Source: Piscicola geometra (Eukaryota; Annelida; Clitellata; Hirudinida; Piscicolidae). From it: a DNA stretch of 64,000 nucleotides. Positions 41,069 through 53,100 of this stretch are shown here, piece by piece; within the stretch, counting starts at the first letter, position 1, and each line of letters starts with the position of its first letter. The position numbers and the translations under genes are program-made. The stretch lies in the NCBI GenBank assembly GCA_943735955.1, contig OX030957.1, positions 2,352,209 to 2,416,208 of the forward strand, read 5' to 3'. Under the pieces are notes generated by a model. The model saw only the letters and a program-made list of their open reading frames with translations. It made no database searches and was not told the DNA's origin.

Positions 41069-41925
41069 TATTAAAATTACAATTATATTAGTAAATCTTT
41101 GCGAAGAACAAATAAAAGATCGTATAGTCTCCAAACTTGAAAAAGCTTGTAGTCTTTAGAAAAACGAGACCGGCAGATAATTCATGGAAGGGACAGTTAA
41201 ATTTGGGAAAAAATTCATTTGAGTAATATAAAAAATAAATCTTAATACTGATGTGAGTATGAATGGAAAACATACGAATTTTTAAGTTTTGTTTAACTCA
41301 GAAAAACTTAGTACCATTGATATAGCTAACACAATTTATAAATTATCAACAAATTTAAACAATGGCCTGAGTTGATTTTGGTATTATTAATTTTATTCAT
41401 TTTAGCCTGTCGAACTCCCTTTTAACTCCCTTCGGTGAATTAAAACATGTAACAACAAAATTTTTAAAATAGCTTAGCTTGGAACACGGGACGCATGGTT
41501 ATAAACCATGGAAGTCTCTAGCTGGAATGAATATTGATATCTCTTCTTTTATCTTATGATATCTTAGGAAATTCTGGTCGCAGGCTTAAAACCTCTATAA
41601 TCAGATCACATGTATTATTATTATTTTCCTTCAGCTCTCTCATTGAGGGTCGTCATTGAAGTAGGACTTTTTTGACGCTGAGGGATTCACCTCTTAACGG
41701 ATTCACCCCTCAACGGACTCACCCTTCAAAATATTTAAAAACGGAGTTTGTTTTTTTATAGATATTTTTTTAATGAAATAATAAACTATTAAATACAACA
41801 AAAAAAAATAAATAAAAAATAAATGATAAAATAAATAAAACTATTAAAAAATATAACAATTAATAAAAACTATAAAAAATTAATAAAATAAATGAAATAC
41901 TATTAAAAAAATTATAAAATAAATA
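41069..41925. other. AT-rich intergenic DNA
   Basis: The first ~90 bp are the outer edge of the duplicated segment shared with 23280-23315. Beyond it no gene or named element is recognised; a patch at 41680-41730 repeats GGATTCACCYCTYAACGGA about three times. Confidence 0.6.
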
Positions 41926-42105
41926 AATTTATACAATTTATAAAATAAATAAATTTATAAAATTTATAAAATAAATAAATTTATAAAATTTATAAAATAA
42001 ATAAATTTATACAATTTATAAAATAAATAAATTTATACAATTTATAAAATAAATAAATTTATACAATTTATAAAATAAATAAATTTATACAATTTATAAA
42101 ATAAA
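41925..42105. repeat. ~26-bp AT-only minisatellite
   Basis: About seven copies of a unit made of ATAAAATAAATAAATTTATA with ACAATTT or AAATTT endings. Confidence 0.9.
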
Positions 42106-42206
42106 ACTTCAAAAATTATAAAAATAAGGGGTGAACGACTGCAGTTCCTTGTGACGCTATTTTATTTTTTCGACCAAATAGACAAGGTTTTCGACAGGGC
42201 TGGAAC

Positions 42207-43314
42207 TAGAGACCGACCGAAATTCGGTTCGGTTTCGGTTTCGGCGCCGAAATTGCCAATTTTCTTAGTTTCGGCCATTTTTCGGTTTCGGCCGAATCTA
42301 ATTTTACAATTTCGAAAGTTTTTCGGTTTCGGCCAAAAATAATTTTGTAATTTCGGCTCAATTTCGTTTTCGGCCGAAATGGATATCATATTTACCGAAA
42401 AACTGAAATTTTTATTTATTTATGTAGTTTATCTGATATATCTGCATCCTCAATCGAACTATTAAGTTCGGATTCGATTTTCTATTAGATATCTATTAGT
42501 TATCGTGGTTGATTGATTTATGGGTGTCATCAGACTAATTATTCGAATAACATATACAAGCATCTGGAACAACAATCATGTATTTGAAATTTAAGTAAAT
42601 TGGGATACGTTCAATGATGATATTTAACCAAACTTTTTTTAAGCAAATTCTATTTTTTTAAACATTTGTTTAAAAAATGTTATTGTCAAAAGTAAGTATC
42701 TGTATATCCTTAATCAAACTCGAATTATTAAGTTTGGGTTCGATTCTCATCTCTATTAGATATCTATTAGATATCGTGGTTAATTGATTTATGGGTGACA
42801 TAAAACTAATTATTCGAATAACATATACAAGCATGTGGAATTCTAGATATCCATTCTTTGAAAAACACTGTATATAAGTCGAACGAACGAGAAGATTTGG
42901 CTTCGATTAATTAATTCAAAAATAAATTGTGAGAATGTCGCTGAATCCTATTTGGAAGTTTTTTACGAAATGTCAGTCTGACCAAAGCAAAGCCTGTCAA
43001 CAACAACAACAAAATTTTGTTGAAAAACTTTTATTTTTTTGCTTAAAATATACGTTTGTTTGGATTTACTTATTAAACTGGCATTGTCATCATTAAATAA
43101 TATTTTTTCATTTTAAATAAAAGTTGGAAAAAATTTCGGTTTCGGCTTCGGTTTCGGCCGAAAATATGATTAAAATTTCGGTTTAATTTCGGTTTCGGCC
43201 GAAAATTGATATTCAAGTTCGGCTTAATTTCGGTTTCGGCCGAAAATGGGATTTTAATTTCGGCCTAATTTCGGTTTCGGCCGAAATAAAAATATCTGTT
43301 TCGGTCGGTCTCTA
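42207..43314. mobile_element. hAT-like MITE with subterminal TTTCGGCCGAAA palindromes
   Basis: Terminal inverted repeats TAGAGACCGACCGAAA and TTTCGGTCGGTCTCTA are flanked by 8-bp duplications GCTGGAAC / GTTGGAAC (one mismatch). Each end holds four to five copies of TTTCGGTTTCGGCCGAAA-type palindromic words within about 180 bp. The AT-rich interior carries a diverged direct repeat (about 42430-42580 and 42690-42845) sharing TATTCGAATAACATATACAA. No transposase coding is visible in 1108 bp. Confidence 0.88.
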
Positions 43315-43769
43315 GTTGGAACCAAACTAATTCAAAGTTTAGAGTAACCTTTTTCATACTTATCATGAGATCATCTCTTTGCCATGGGATACGAGTTAGA
43401 ATTTCCTAAAAACTGGGAAATGTGAAAAAATGTATAAATTCAGTAGAAGTGAGATATCTGCAGGATGGACAACTCAAGTAAAATAATTGAAGAGAAGAAA
43501 TAGAAAAGAGAAAAATTCGCCGTTTTTATATGTCTTTTACAAATAGTCTGTTTTGTCTTTACTTCCTAATCAACTAATGATCTACACCGTGTTAAAAATG
43601 AACAATGTATGTTTCGCTTTTACTTCCTAAAAAGTTCAATTAACTCTCAGAAGAATCATTCCTTAAGGTTCATTTTGTCCAAAGGCTGTCATAAAATACA
43701 ACCCAAAAATGAATCGGTTGCAGAGTGCATTGCATTTATTAATTTATTTTGTGTTAAATAATTTATTTT

Positions 43770-43975
43770 GTATTTAATATTTTTTTAAATATTGTTTTTT
43801 TGTTTAATATTGTTTTTTTGTTTAATATTGTCTTTTTTATTTAATATTGTCTTTTTTATTTAATTTTGTCTTTTTTATTTAATTTTGTCTTTTTTATTTA
43901 ATATTTAAAAAAAAATTATTATTGTCTTTTTTATTTAATATTGAATTTTTATTTAATAAAGTATTTAAATTAAAT
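43770..43975. repeat. Degenerate ~18-bp TATTTAATWTTGTCTTTTTT repeat
   Basis: About ten units of ATTGTCTTTTTTATTTAA with variants, fully AT-dominated. Confidence 0.8.
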
Positions 43976-43984
43976 AAATTGTTT

Positions 43985-44307
43985 TAGATTAAAAGAGTGA
44001 GGGGGTCTTGTAAAGGTGAGCCCCAGGACCCCTCAGGATTCTCGCCTACGCCATAGTGATAAAAAAAAACTAGGTAAAGGAGTATTTAAGTAAGCGAAGA
44101 ATATTTTGTTTTAGACAGCTATTATTACACATACTCACAATGTATTACTGTATAAACTTTCACTTTTATGCCATGGTTGACGATTATGCTCATATCTAAA
44201 TAGAAATTTTTAATTCAAAAACGGAAAAAAAAGTGGGGGGTCCTTATTAAAGTCGACCCCCCACTAAAAAAACTGGGGGGGTCCTGACCCCAGGATCGCC
44301 GCCCATG
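43985..44307 (-). mobile_element. hAT left-end fragment, reverse orientation
   Basis: Read on the minus strand from 44307 it begins CATGGGCGGCGATCCTGGGG and follows the full-length hAT (23324 onward) closely for about 320 bp, including CATAATCGTCAACCATGGCA and the second G-rich motif (ATTCTCGCC in plus). The far end is lost. Confidence 0.85.
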
Positions 44308-44717
44308 TGTGCAATGCATATATGATATAAAAATTTTGACTAAGAAGTCCATTTAGTGAAGAAAAAAAATTCAGCTTGAATATTGTTCAATACAATATTT
44401 ATATTTTAAATCAAAACGATCTTAAAGATCAAATAAATCAATCAAATAAATTTATATAATTATCAATTTCTATAATAATCAAACAATTAAATTGCATCCA
44501 GTCAAGTTATCAATTTAATTTATTTAGTTAAAGTAAACTAATTAACTTTGAAATATGTTTTTTCAATATATTTAACTCACTTTTAAACATTTAAAACATT
44601 AAACTTGAAAATTAAGCGCATGTAATAGAGATTATTCTAGCAGCTTCATACAAAGTCTCGTGTTGGGAAGGTCAGTATATCTCGAATTCAATTGTGACCT
44701 GCAAGTTCTTTATAAAA

Positions 44718-45563
44718 ATGGTCGGTTTTTTACTTATTTTACATCTTTAATTATTTTGTTTAAAATTACAAATGATTATTAATCGGTCTTTTTTAGCTAA
44801 CAATACTTTCATAATTTCGTATAAGGTTAAGCATGACATTTTTACAAAATAAATTAAAACTTCTTGTTGACATTAAATTTATTTCATAGGCAGCAGCTTT
44901 AAAGAAGTTTATGCCGCTGTTTGATCGTGTGCTGGTGCAAAGGTTTGCCGCCGAGACGAAAACCAAAGGTGGTGTCTTGTTGCCTGAGAAGGCGCAGGGA
45001 AAAGTACTTGATGCTTCCGTTGTGGCTGTTGGAGAGGGTTTAAGGAACAGTGTAAGTTATCAAAATTTAATACAATAATTATTGTTCTGTTTGTCAAATT
45101 GTTATAATTAGCTTGAAAGCATTAAAGTTATATGCTTTCAAGTTAGTTTTAAGTGATTTAATCATTAAATTTTAATGGTTTATATTTTATTTAAAACATC
45201 AAATACATCTTTAGGAGGGTGTGTTAATCCCAATGAATGTGTCAGTTGGGGACAGGGTTCTCTTGCCAGAATATGGAGGTACAAAGGTCACCATTGAGGA
45301 TAAGGTACATTTTCCCAAAATATATATTGTATTAATATTTACACATGGATATGATTTATATTTTATCTTGTTTAAATGCTATTTGTTTGTATTGCCAAAT
45401 CAAATAAGAAGCTAATTAAGATATCAAATGTTGCTCTTGTATTGCATCAATATTTATTTTTAATTTTATTTACTTACATAAATCTAAATTTTTTATTTCA
45501 AACCTTTTTCAGGAGTTCTATCTGTTCAGAAATTCTGATATTTTGGGAAAAATTAAGGATTAA
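44718..45563 (+). CDS. HSPE1: Mitochondrial chaperonin-10 (HSPE1), complete
   Basis: Forms the heptameric lid of the mitochondrial Hsp60 folding chamber. Exons 44718-44720 (the ATG alone, ending its exon), 44890-45051, 45215-45304 and 45513-45563; all GT-AG and in phase, 101 residues (human 102). Reads MAAALKKFMPLFDRVLVQR, KTKGGVLLPEKAQGKV, then EGVLIPMNVSVGDRVLLPEY, GGTKVTIEDK and EFYLFRNSDILGKIKD. The mobile loop (KTKGGVLLPEK) and the GDRVLLPEYGGTKV core are intact. The start assignment is inferred: ATG at 44718 is followed by a GT donor and joins to an acceptor so that the product begins MAAAL, matching MAGQ-type starts. Hsp60 is not adjacent in this window. Confidence 0.95.
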
Positions 45564-45756
45564 TTTTTAAAAATCTTTGGCATGGTAAATGTTTTATGTT
45601 AGATCAAGATGTGGTTTTTAAAATTTATATCATCCGTAAATAAAAATTAAAATGATTTTTGTTTGTATTACTTTCAACGCCTCCGTTGTCTGTCTTGAGT
45701 TTAATAAAGTGAAAATTATAATGCCAAATTAATTATTGCTTCATAACTGTACTGCT

Positions 45757-46035
45757 CCAAGTTATCTTAAAAATCTAATTAAACAACCCCTAAATCTGGT
45801 CTAAGATCATCTACCTTTAAGCGTTCTTTTCGTTTCCCAGTTAAACACTTTTGCTAAACGTTCTTTTCTTACTGTGGTCCTCTTTTATCGAATTCTTTAC
45901 CCTCTTCTCTAACTTCAACTAAGTCACTCATAGCTTTACGTCGAGGCCTGAAGACCTACTTGTTCAGAACGTGATGGCTTAGAGCTTTTGTTCACTTAGG
46001 AAAGGGCGTTATACAAATCATTAGTGATTGATTGT
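45757..46035 (+). mobile_element. LINE 3'-end fragment between HSPE1 and the FASTK gene
   Basis: Same family as 14045-15030 but on plus: AAACAACCCCTAAATCTGGT, ACTGTGGTCCTCTTTTATCG, CGAGGCCTGAAGACCTACTTG, then GGGCGTTATACAAATCATTAG and a GTGATTGATTG tail. It is 5' truncated and frameshifted. Confidence 0.88.
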
Positions 46036-46241
46036 GCGTAAAAAAACGACATGATTTGAGGTTAGTTATATAATTAATCCAAATATTAGATAATTTTAAA
46101 CTGAATGAATTATATCGCAAAGTGCACTAGATTAACTTGAGTTAATATTTTAAAACCCTAAATTATATTTATTAACTTATCTATGCATAATTTCTAATTG
46201 AATTCGCTTTTAACCTGAATCGTTCATATCACGCACTTGAG

Positions 46242-49200
46242 ATGAATAAAGTTGTAAGACATGGCGTGAAAACATATAATTCTTTTTTGACTCGTTCTCT
46301 AGGAGTATTTCCTAACAGGGTTATTTCTCTGAAGAGTAGCGTTCTCCAACCACCAGAACACTCCAACAACACCAATAATGACTCCTGCAATCTTCAAATA
46401 AAACTGCCAACTTTTGCGAAAATGTATCTTTTCGAGAACGTATTGGAAGGAAGATCCGTTGAAGAGATCATGAATTATCTCAAAGAGATAGAACCCAGTA
46501 AAGTGTCCTTGGACAACATTGTGGTTGCCATCGAACGTCTGATGGACGTGCAGTATGATAGTCTGTACCAGCAAAATCACTGGATGCAGCGGCATCATCA
46601 CATAGCATACATTCAACTCCTCCTTAATAACTCTCTTCAGTCTTCTATGCAATCCTTTCTCCACCACCCCTTCTACCCTCGTCTCCATCAACTCCTCACT
46701 GACAACCTACACGCCATCAGTCCTCAGCACTTGGGCAGTTGTTTCCTCCACCTCTGCTACTTGGGCATGCCTCTACACGACCCTTTGATGGCGCACTTGC
46801 TGACCGACATCCAGAAAAGATTTGGTTTGATGCCTCTGAAGGAGGTGGCAACGATGAGTCAAATCTTCAAGAGTCTGCCCGGCTTCAACAACACCCTCTA
46901 TCGCAATACTCTATCCCGTCTCAAGGAGGTCACTTCTCATTGCAATGTGCCTCAGCAACAACTCGTGCAAGTTAGCAATATCCTGGCAAATTTCCAAAAA
47001 CTCGTTTCACCCGCCTTCGCCTTGCACCTTTCAAAGTGGTTCGTGGGGGAGTTGAAGGGCCGGAAGGCAGTGGAGGACATCGACGACATCAGCACTCTCC
47101 TCCGCTTCACTCAAAGCTTCTTCTCAGCGTTTCCAAACTGCAGACTGCATCTTTTTGAAGTGGTGGGGGAACTGATGGGTGGGTTGAGGAGGAAGGTTGA
47201 CGAGATGGAGTCACACCACGTGGCCGAGGTGTGTCGCATCTTCAAGGCAATCAAGTACCCGTGCGAGGCCTTTAGCAGACGGGTGGAGGAGAGGGTTGCA
47301 GACCTGCTCGAGCACCAGGACCTCCGCTTGAACGAGGTGGTCAACCTTATGCACTGTCTCTCCACCACTTCTCCTCCCTCTTTGACCACCTCCTGTGGCA
47401 ACCTTCTCTACTCGAAATTGATGCAGCCGATGGTGAAGGTGGATGTGATCTTCCTCTCTAACGTGGTAGACTGCCTGCTCGACATGAGGCACGTCAACGA
47501 AGACCTTCTCCCTCTGGTGCACCAGATGACAGCCTCACACGCCACCAACATCGTCTCGTTCGTCAGTCGTTTCAGCAGCTTCAAGCGCTTCCTCGACCAC
47601 CATCCCTTCAAGGACCCGCGTGACCAGCACCTCTTCACCACTGCAGTCATCCACCACCTGGAAGGCCTCTACAGTGTCTCACTCCTCAGTTCATCCATTC
47701 TCTCCCGCCACCTCCTCTTCCTCCGCTCTCACCACTGCTTCCCTCACCATCTCTATCTCCGCTTCCTCTCTTCACTATCTCGCTACGCTTCCACAGACCT
47801 CTGCAGACTCATGCGGAGTCTTTACGCCAATGAGGCATCCGCCAACCACCACCAAAAACTCAGGTTACATCAACTATCTCAACCCTTTCCAGACTTTCCA
47901 CTTCTATTCACTCCAATTTTCCACACCTTTATTCTCTCTTCCACATTGCATCACCACAGGTACATCCAAGTACTTGGCGTGATCCAACAGGAGTTGCTGA
48001 GTCGCGTGAGCAACCTGCGACGACTCAACGACCTGCTGCCGCTCTCCAGCTGCAAGCAGAACGCAACCCTCTCGTCTCGCCACTCGCTCCTCTCGCAGCA
48101 CGTGGAAGATGCACTCTTGAGTCTGTCCGAGGTGCGGAACCTCGAGCAGGCCAACATCCTCACGCAGGTCTGCTTGCCTCATTCTATACTACATGCATAG
48201 TTATTCATTGCACTCTATATGAACCTGAGATAAGATTGGTTCTTAAAGAACTGAATGATGACAATATTTCCAGTTTGTTTTACATTTGTAAAACTTGTAT
48301 TAAGCGCTCACATCGCGACTCCCCGACCAGATCATGAGTGTCAACCAGTTCTACTTGCCTTCGGTGTACGACCACCTCTTCTACTTCCTGCAGCACGAGC
48401 CATCCCGCTACTTCAACCTCTCCCTCCTCCTCACTTCCGCCTCCAAAATAGGCTACACCCTCAGCAACTTCGACTGCATCTCTCCCATTATTTCCGAGTA
48501 CTACTTCTCCGACGTCAAGAACACGCACTTCCACACAGCTCTCTCCCTCCTCTGGAGCCTGGCTTTGATGCAGTGCTTCCCCGAACACCTGCTGCAGCAC
48601 CTCTTCAGCCTGCCCACTCTCCACGCCCTCGACGCCTACCTCGCTGGTGCCTTTCATGCCTCATTAATTATATCATTTTCCTTAGTGTGGTGTTCTTAGA
48701 GTATTTTAATTAGTTTGATGCTATTAAAGTATTTCATTTAGTATTATACTATTTGACAAAATTATTTAATCTTATACCATAAAAAATCTAAGCAATAATT
48801 TACTATGAAAGTCCTGCATCATTGAAACCTCCTCCATCACCACCATCTCCATGGAAACAACAGAGCACAAGGAAGAGCATCGGGGGATGGAGATGTTGCT
48901 GCTGCAGCTGAACCGCAGTGTGGTGCTCGAACAGCCGCAACTCAACATCCCCTGGTTCCACTCTTCCACCGATCTACAAGGTTTTTGATACGCCTCTCTC
49001 ATTCACTTCTTTCTGACTATTTTACAATCATTTAACTTGTTTTATTTTTGTTTATTAGAAAAGAAACCATTTATATGCTTTAAATCAACAATATTAAAAT
49101 GCATCTGGATCGACAGTCGACCCGAATCGACGTCGTCGCGAGGAGACGATGGTGGCGGAGGTAGGAGAGAGGCTGCTTGAGTTGCTTGGAGGCGAGAAGA

Positions 49201-49932
49201 TGCTCCGACGAGACAGTGTCACTCCGTACCACCACTCCATAGGTGCGTTTTGTGTCCAGACTGGCTTATTGCTCCATTAACTTTTCAAGCCTCCCGTTAT
49301 AAGTTATAAGGGGGGTAAACCAACGCATATCTTTTGACCCATATTGTGGCTTTATTTGAAATATATTGCTTTCTTATTTTTGTCATAATCGAAATTATAG
49401 TTGTTATGAAAGACTTTTAAAATGTTTCAATTAAGTGATCGATTGCTTCAGATTTCGAGGTTCTGACAGACGGCGACAAGAAGGTCCTCGACCCTTCCAC
49501 TGATCCACTCAGCCTTCCTACTACTGCTCAAAGGTGCCATTTATAAATGAAGTTAAATGCTTGAAAGGATATAATTAACCTTCTTTAAATGATTATGCAA
49601 TGTCATTGGAACTTGCATTCAACTGCAGACTAGCCATCTTGGTCTACCAGAACTATTCGTACTGCAAAAACTCCAAAGTATTGAAGGGTCGCCAGCAAAT
49701 GAAACACAGACACTTAAGAATTTTAAACTATAAAGTTATTCAAGTAAGTAAAAATAGTTTATAAACTTCATTGACATTCCTTATCATCTGTTTTTTTATA
49801 TTTAATGTAATATAATATAATGAAAATAATAAAATTATTTTTCAGATTCCGTACACTGATTGGTACTCCATGGGACTATCTGAAAACTCAATGAAACTAA
49901 AATATTTAAAAAACAAAATTTTTGAAAAATAA
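46242..49932 (+). CDS. FASTK-domain protein with C-terminal RAP domain (mitochondrial RNA factor), complete
   Basis: Eight exons: 46242-47863, 47960-48167, 48331-48646, 48864-48980, 49117-49242, 49452-49533, 49629-49743, 49846-49932; 890 residues with phases closing. The N-terminus (MNKVVRHGVKTYNSFLTRS) is basic and hydroxylated like a mitochondrial presequence. The first ~550 residues are a helical-repeat region (for example ISTLLRFTQSFFSAFP, HVAEVCRIFKAIKYP, LNEVVNLMHCLSTT). The end is a clear RAP domain: LAILVYQNYSYCKNSKVLKG, RQQMKHRHLRILNYKVIQ, IPYTDWYSM, LKYLKNKIF. Family members (FASTK, FASTKD1-5, TBRG4) bind and process mitochondrial mRNAs; I cannot say which member this is. The segment 47864-47959 is 96 nt and in frame, so intron retention would not truncate the protein. 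The stop codon lies inside AATAAA, and PACS starts 225 bp on. Confidence 0.92.
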
Positions 49933-49933
49933 A
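49928..49933 (+). terminator. Polyadenylation signal AATAAA overlapping the FASTK-gene stop codon
   Basis: GAAAAATAAAACATTG: the TAA stop (49930-49932) lies inside AATAAA. With PACS starting 225 bp downstream this is the best candidate 3'-end signal. Confidence 0.6.
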
Positions 49934-49968
49934 ACATTGTTTAAAAAATATTTGTATATAAAAATTTT

Positions 49969-49987
49969 CATTATTACTTTTTTACAG
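49969..49987 (+). promoter_or_regulatory. Splice-acceptor-like sequence between the FASTK gene and PACS
   Basis: TTTTCATTATTACTTTTTTACAG is a strong pyrimidine tract plus AG 170 bp before the PACS ATG with no donor assigned to it. It could join to an upstream 5' UTR exon of PACS or receive a spliced leader. Confidence 0.45.
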
Positions 49988-50157
49988 AATCTCTAATCAT
50001 GTAACCGATTTAGTTTCATACCACTGCTTATCATCTGAAATACATAATTTATTCGCGTATCTGTAGTCGCCGTGTGATGATTAATTTCGAACTTAAGTAT
50101 ATAATTCTAAAGTATAAAAATATCTAATTAATTGATGAGGAAATCTTATCTATTGGG

Positions 50158-53100
50158 ATGACTGAAACAGCGGCAACAAAGAGTTCCGTTGGGCCAGGGG
50201 AGGGCTTTGCTTCCCCCTATGGAACTCCTGCCAACAACAAACTCTTCCCCATGAAGTTCTTCTCTTCGTGGGAGGTCGAGAAGTCAACGCCCAACTGCAT
50301 TCCGAGGTTTTGACTTTTCTTTCAGGATAAAGGATATAAACTAAAGTTTCTAATAAATCTACTTGATTTCTGAAAGATAAAAGAATTATAACCTCAAGTA
50401 GTTGAAGCAGTAACTAAGGAGGAATGTTCAAAAGTGCACCACTCATGAGTCATTTTGGCCACTGCAGATTATGTAGCTTGACCATCAACCGTCTGGTGGT
50501 GAAGAATGTCCTGGAGTCAGACATGCCCTCAGTCACCATTGCCATCAAGATGCAGGTTGGGGCATTACAGAGCATAACATTATTAAAGTAAAATACTTCT
50601 GAGAAAAAAGTAGACATCTTGTGTTGGATCTATTCAATTAATGGAAATAAAGAAGATATTGTGACTTTTGAAATGAATAATTAGTTCATTGCATATGATA
50701 GTTTGTAACAAATATTTTAAAAATATTTTTTCTATATATAAATATGAGTATTTAATGATGTAACAAATTTGAAAGTTGCTGAGAAGCAAGAATTAGTTGA
50801 CTGTCATCTTGAGCATCAACACTTATCATGGTGTATGCACTCACCCCTTGCAGAGCAGCAAGAGAGTTCTGCGCAGTAATGAGATTCTGGTTGGTCGCAA
50901 TGGCCTCGTCGACTCGGAACTCGATCTCTCCTTCTCCTTGCAGGTCCTCCATCCTTCTTCCTTCTGTGAACTTTACATCTTTTCAATATTCTTCTTATAC
51001 ATGTGCTCTTGATACTTTTTTGGGTTTTACGACATGTTAATAATATTCGTTGTTGTGTTGTTCTGTATTACACTTTAATCAACAATTAGAACTTTTGTTC
51101 TACAATTGAATCGTCTTCTTCTTCCATCTCCTCCTTCATCCTCCTCTTTCTTTTCTTCTTTATCTTCTTCATCCTCATCCTCTTCCATCTTCTCTTCATC
51201 TTTCTCATCATCCTCTTCCTCCTCATCCTCTTTCTCATCTTCCTCACCCTCCTTCTTTCCCTCCTCAGTACCCTCATCACCTGAAGAGAGATGGCGATCG
51301 TCTGCAGATCATGCTGCAGCGCAAGAAGAAGTACAAGAGCAGGGCCTTTCTTGGCTTCAAGACACTCGCCATCGGCAACATCAGCATGGCCCAGGTAGAT
51401 GATGATGTGGGCGATGATGATGATAGTTGTGATGAGGGTGAAGAGGAGGATGAGGAATATTATTTTTATGAGGAGAAGGAGGATGATGAGGATGATGATG
51501 ATGATGAGAAGGAGGAGGAAGATGAGGAGGATGATGATGTTGATGATGATGATGATAATGATGAGTATCTCGTGATTACTATAATGATCATTTCACTTGT
51601 TTATAACGTAAATATTAGTCTATTTTGTAAATATATTTTTTCCAATCCTAGATTCATTTCACCCAATGAATAATTCTACTTGTTCATTAAAATTATAGTT
51701 TTAATCATTTAATACAACTCAAATTTAATACTAATAAACTAATTAGTTGATTATTGAGTTTATCATTATTAATCATAATAATATCAAAATAATAGTTTAT
51801 TATAACACCACCACCACCACCACCACACCATGCCACCATACCACGGTAACGCTGCAGGTGCTACAGAATCCAGTGGATCGGCAGCTGGAACTGCTCTCGT
51901 CCGCCAGCAAGGAAGTCGTCGCCCACGTCTCCATCCAGTCCCTCTCCTCGCAGCCAGTCGACCACGTCGAACGCACCACCAAGGGTTTGACTTTTGATTG
52001 ACCTTTGATTGACCTTCCATTTGACCTTTGATTGACCTTTCATTTGACCTTCCATTTGACCTTTGATTGACCTTCCATTTGACCTTCCATTTGACCTTTG
52101 ATTGACCTTTCATTTGACCTTCCGTTTGACCTTTGATTGGCCTTTGATTGACCTTCCATTTGACCTTCCATTTGACCGTCTCTTCAACCAGCTATTCAGT
52201 CAATTTTCTAGTTAAACTATTTACTTGTCCATCCATGCATGAGTTCACCCTACTGACCATTCATTCACACCCCTGTGCTCTATACACCCCAAGCATGCAT
52301 CTACTAATTTATTCATTCGCTCATCCATCCAGACAGCCTGCCAATCATTCATCCACTCATCCGGCCATGCTCACATTTTCACATCCACCCATATATTCAT
52401 CCATCCATCCATCCACCCATGCACACACTCATTCATTCACCAATGCACCCATCCATGCACACTCATCCAGCCACCCATGCATCCACCCATGCATGCATTC
52501 ACACAGAACGCTTCCAGTTCGACTTGACGGACGAGGAGGATGAGGAGGAGTTGTCCTCGAACGAAGGTCTCTCCGACGACGACCCTCCCATCCACCCCGT
52601 GCCCAACAAGACCCTTGCCAGCGCCATCGCCAACCAGGTCAATGCGCCGGTCTTCAGTCGTCGCAATCATTATCATCATCATTAGCATAATCATCATCGT
52701 CATCAGAACCACCATCATCATCATCATTTTCTTCTTTAAACAGTTAATTTGATTTTAGCTTTAACGATTCATTTGGGAATTTCTACTGCTTCTTAATCAC
52801 TTCGGTGAATACCGTTAACGACTTCGCTCCTTAATTGGTAATGAATAGCTAAGTTAATGATACTTTAATATTCATCGTCATCATCCTCAGCATCACCATC
52901 AGCATCATCATCACCACCATCATCATCATCACCACCATCATCATCATCAACTTCTTCACCAACAGCAGCGAAATATAAAGCAGAAGTTCATATCTCTGAT
53001 AAAGAAGTTCAAGGTCTCTGAAGAGGTCGGTCACTACGCATCTACCCACCATGACAACCCCACTTACCCACCATGACAACCCCACTTACCCACCATCACA

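Noticed and set aside
46299..48713. Overlapping antisense and alternate-frame ORFs in the FASTK gene
   Set aside because: Shadows of GC-richer exons; the plus-strand model with the RAP domain explains the region.
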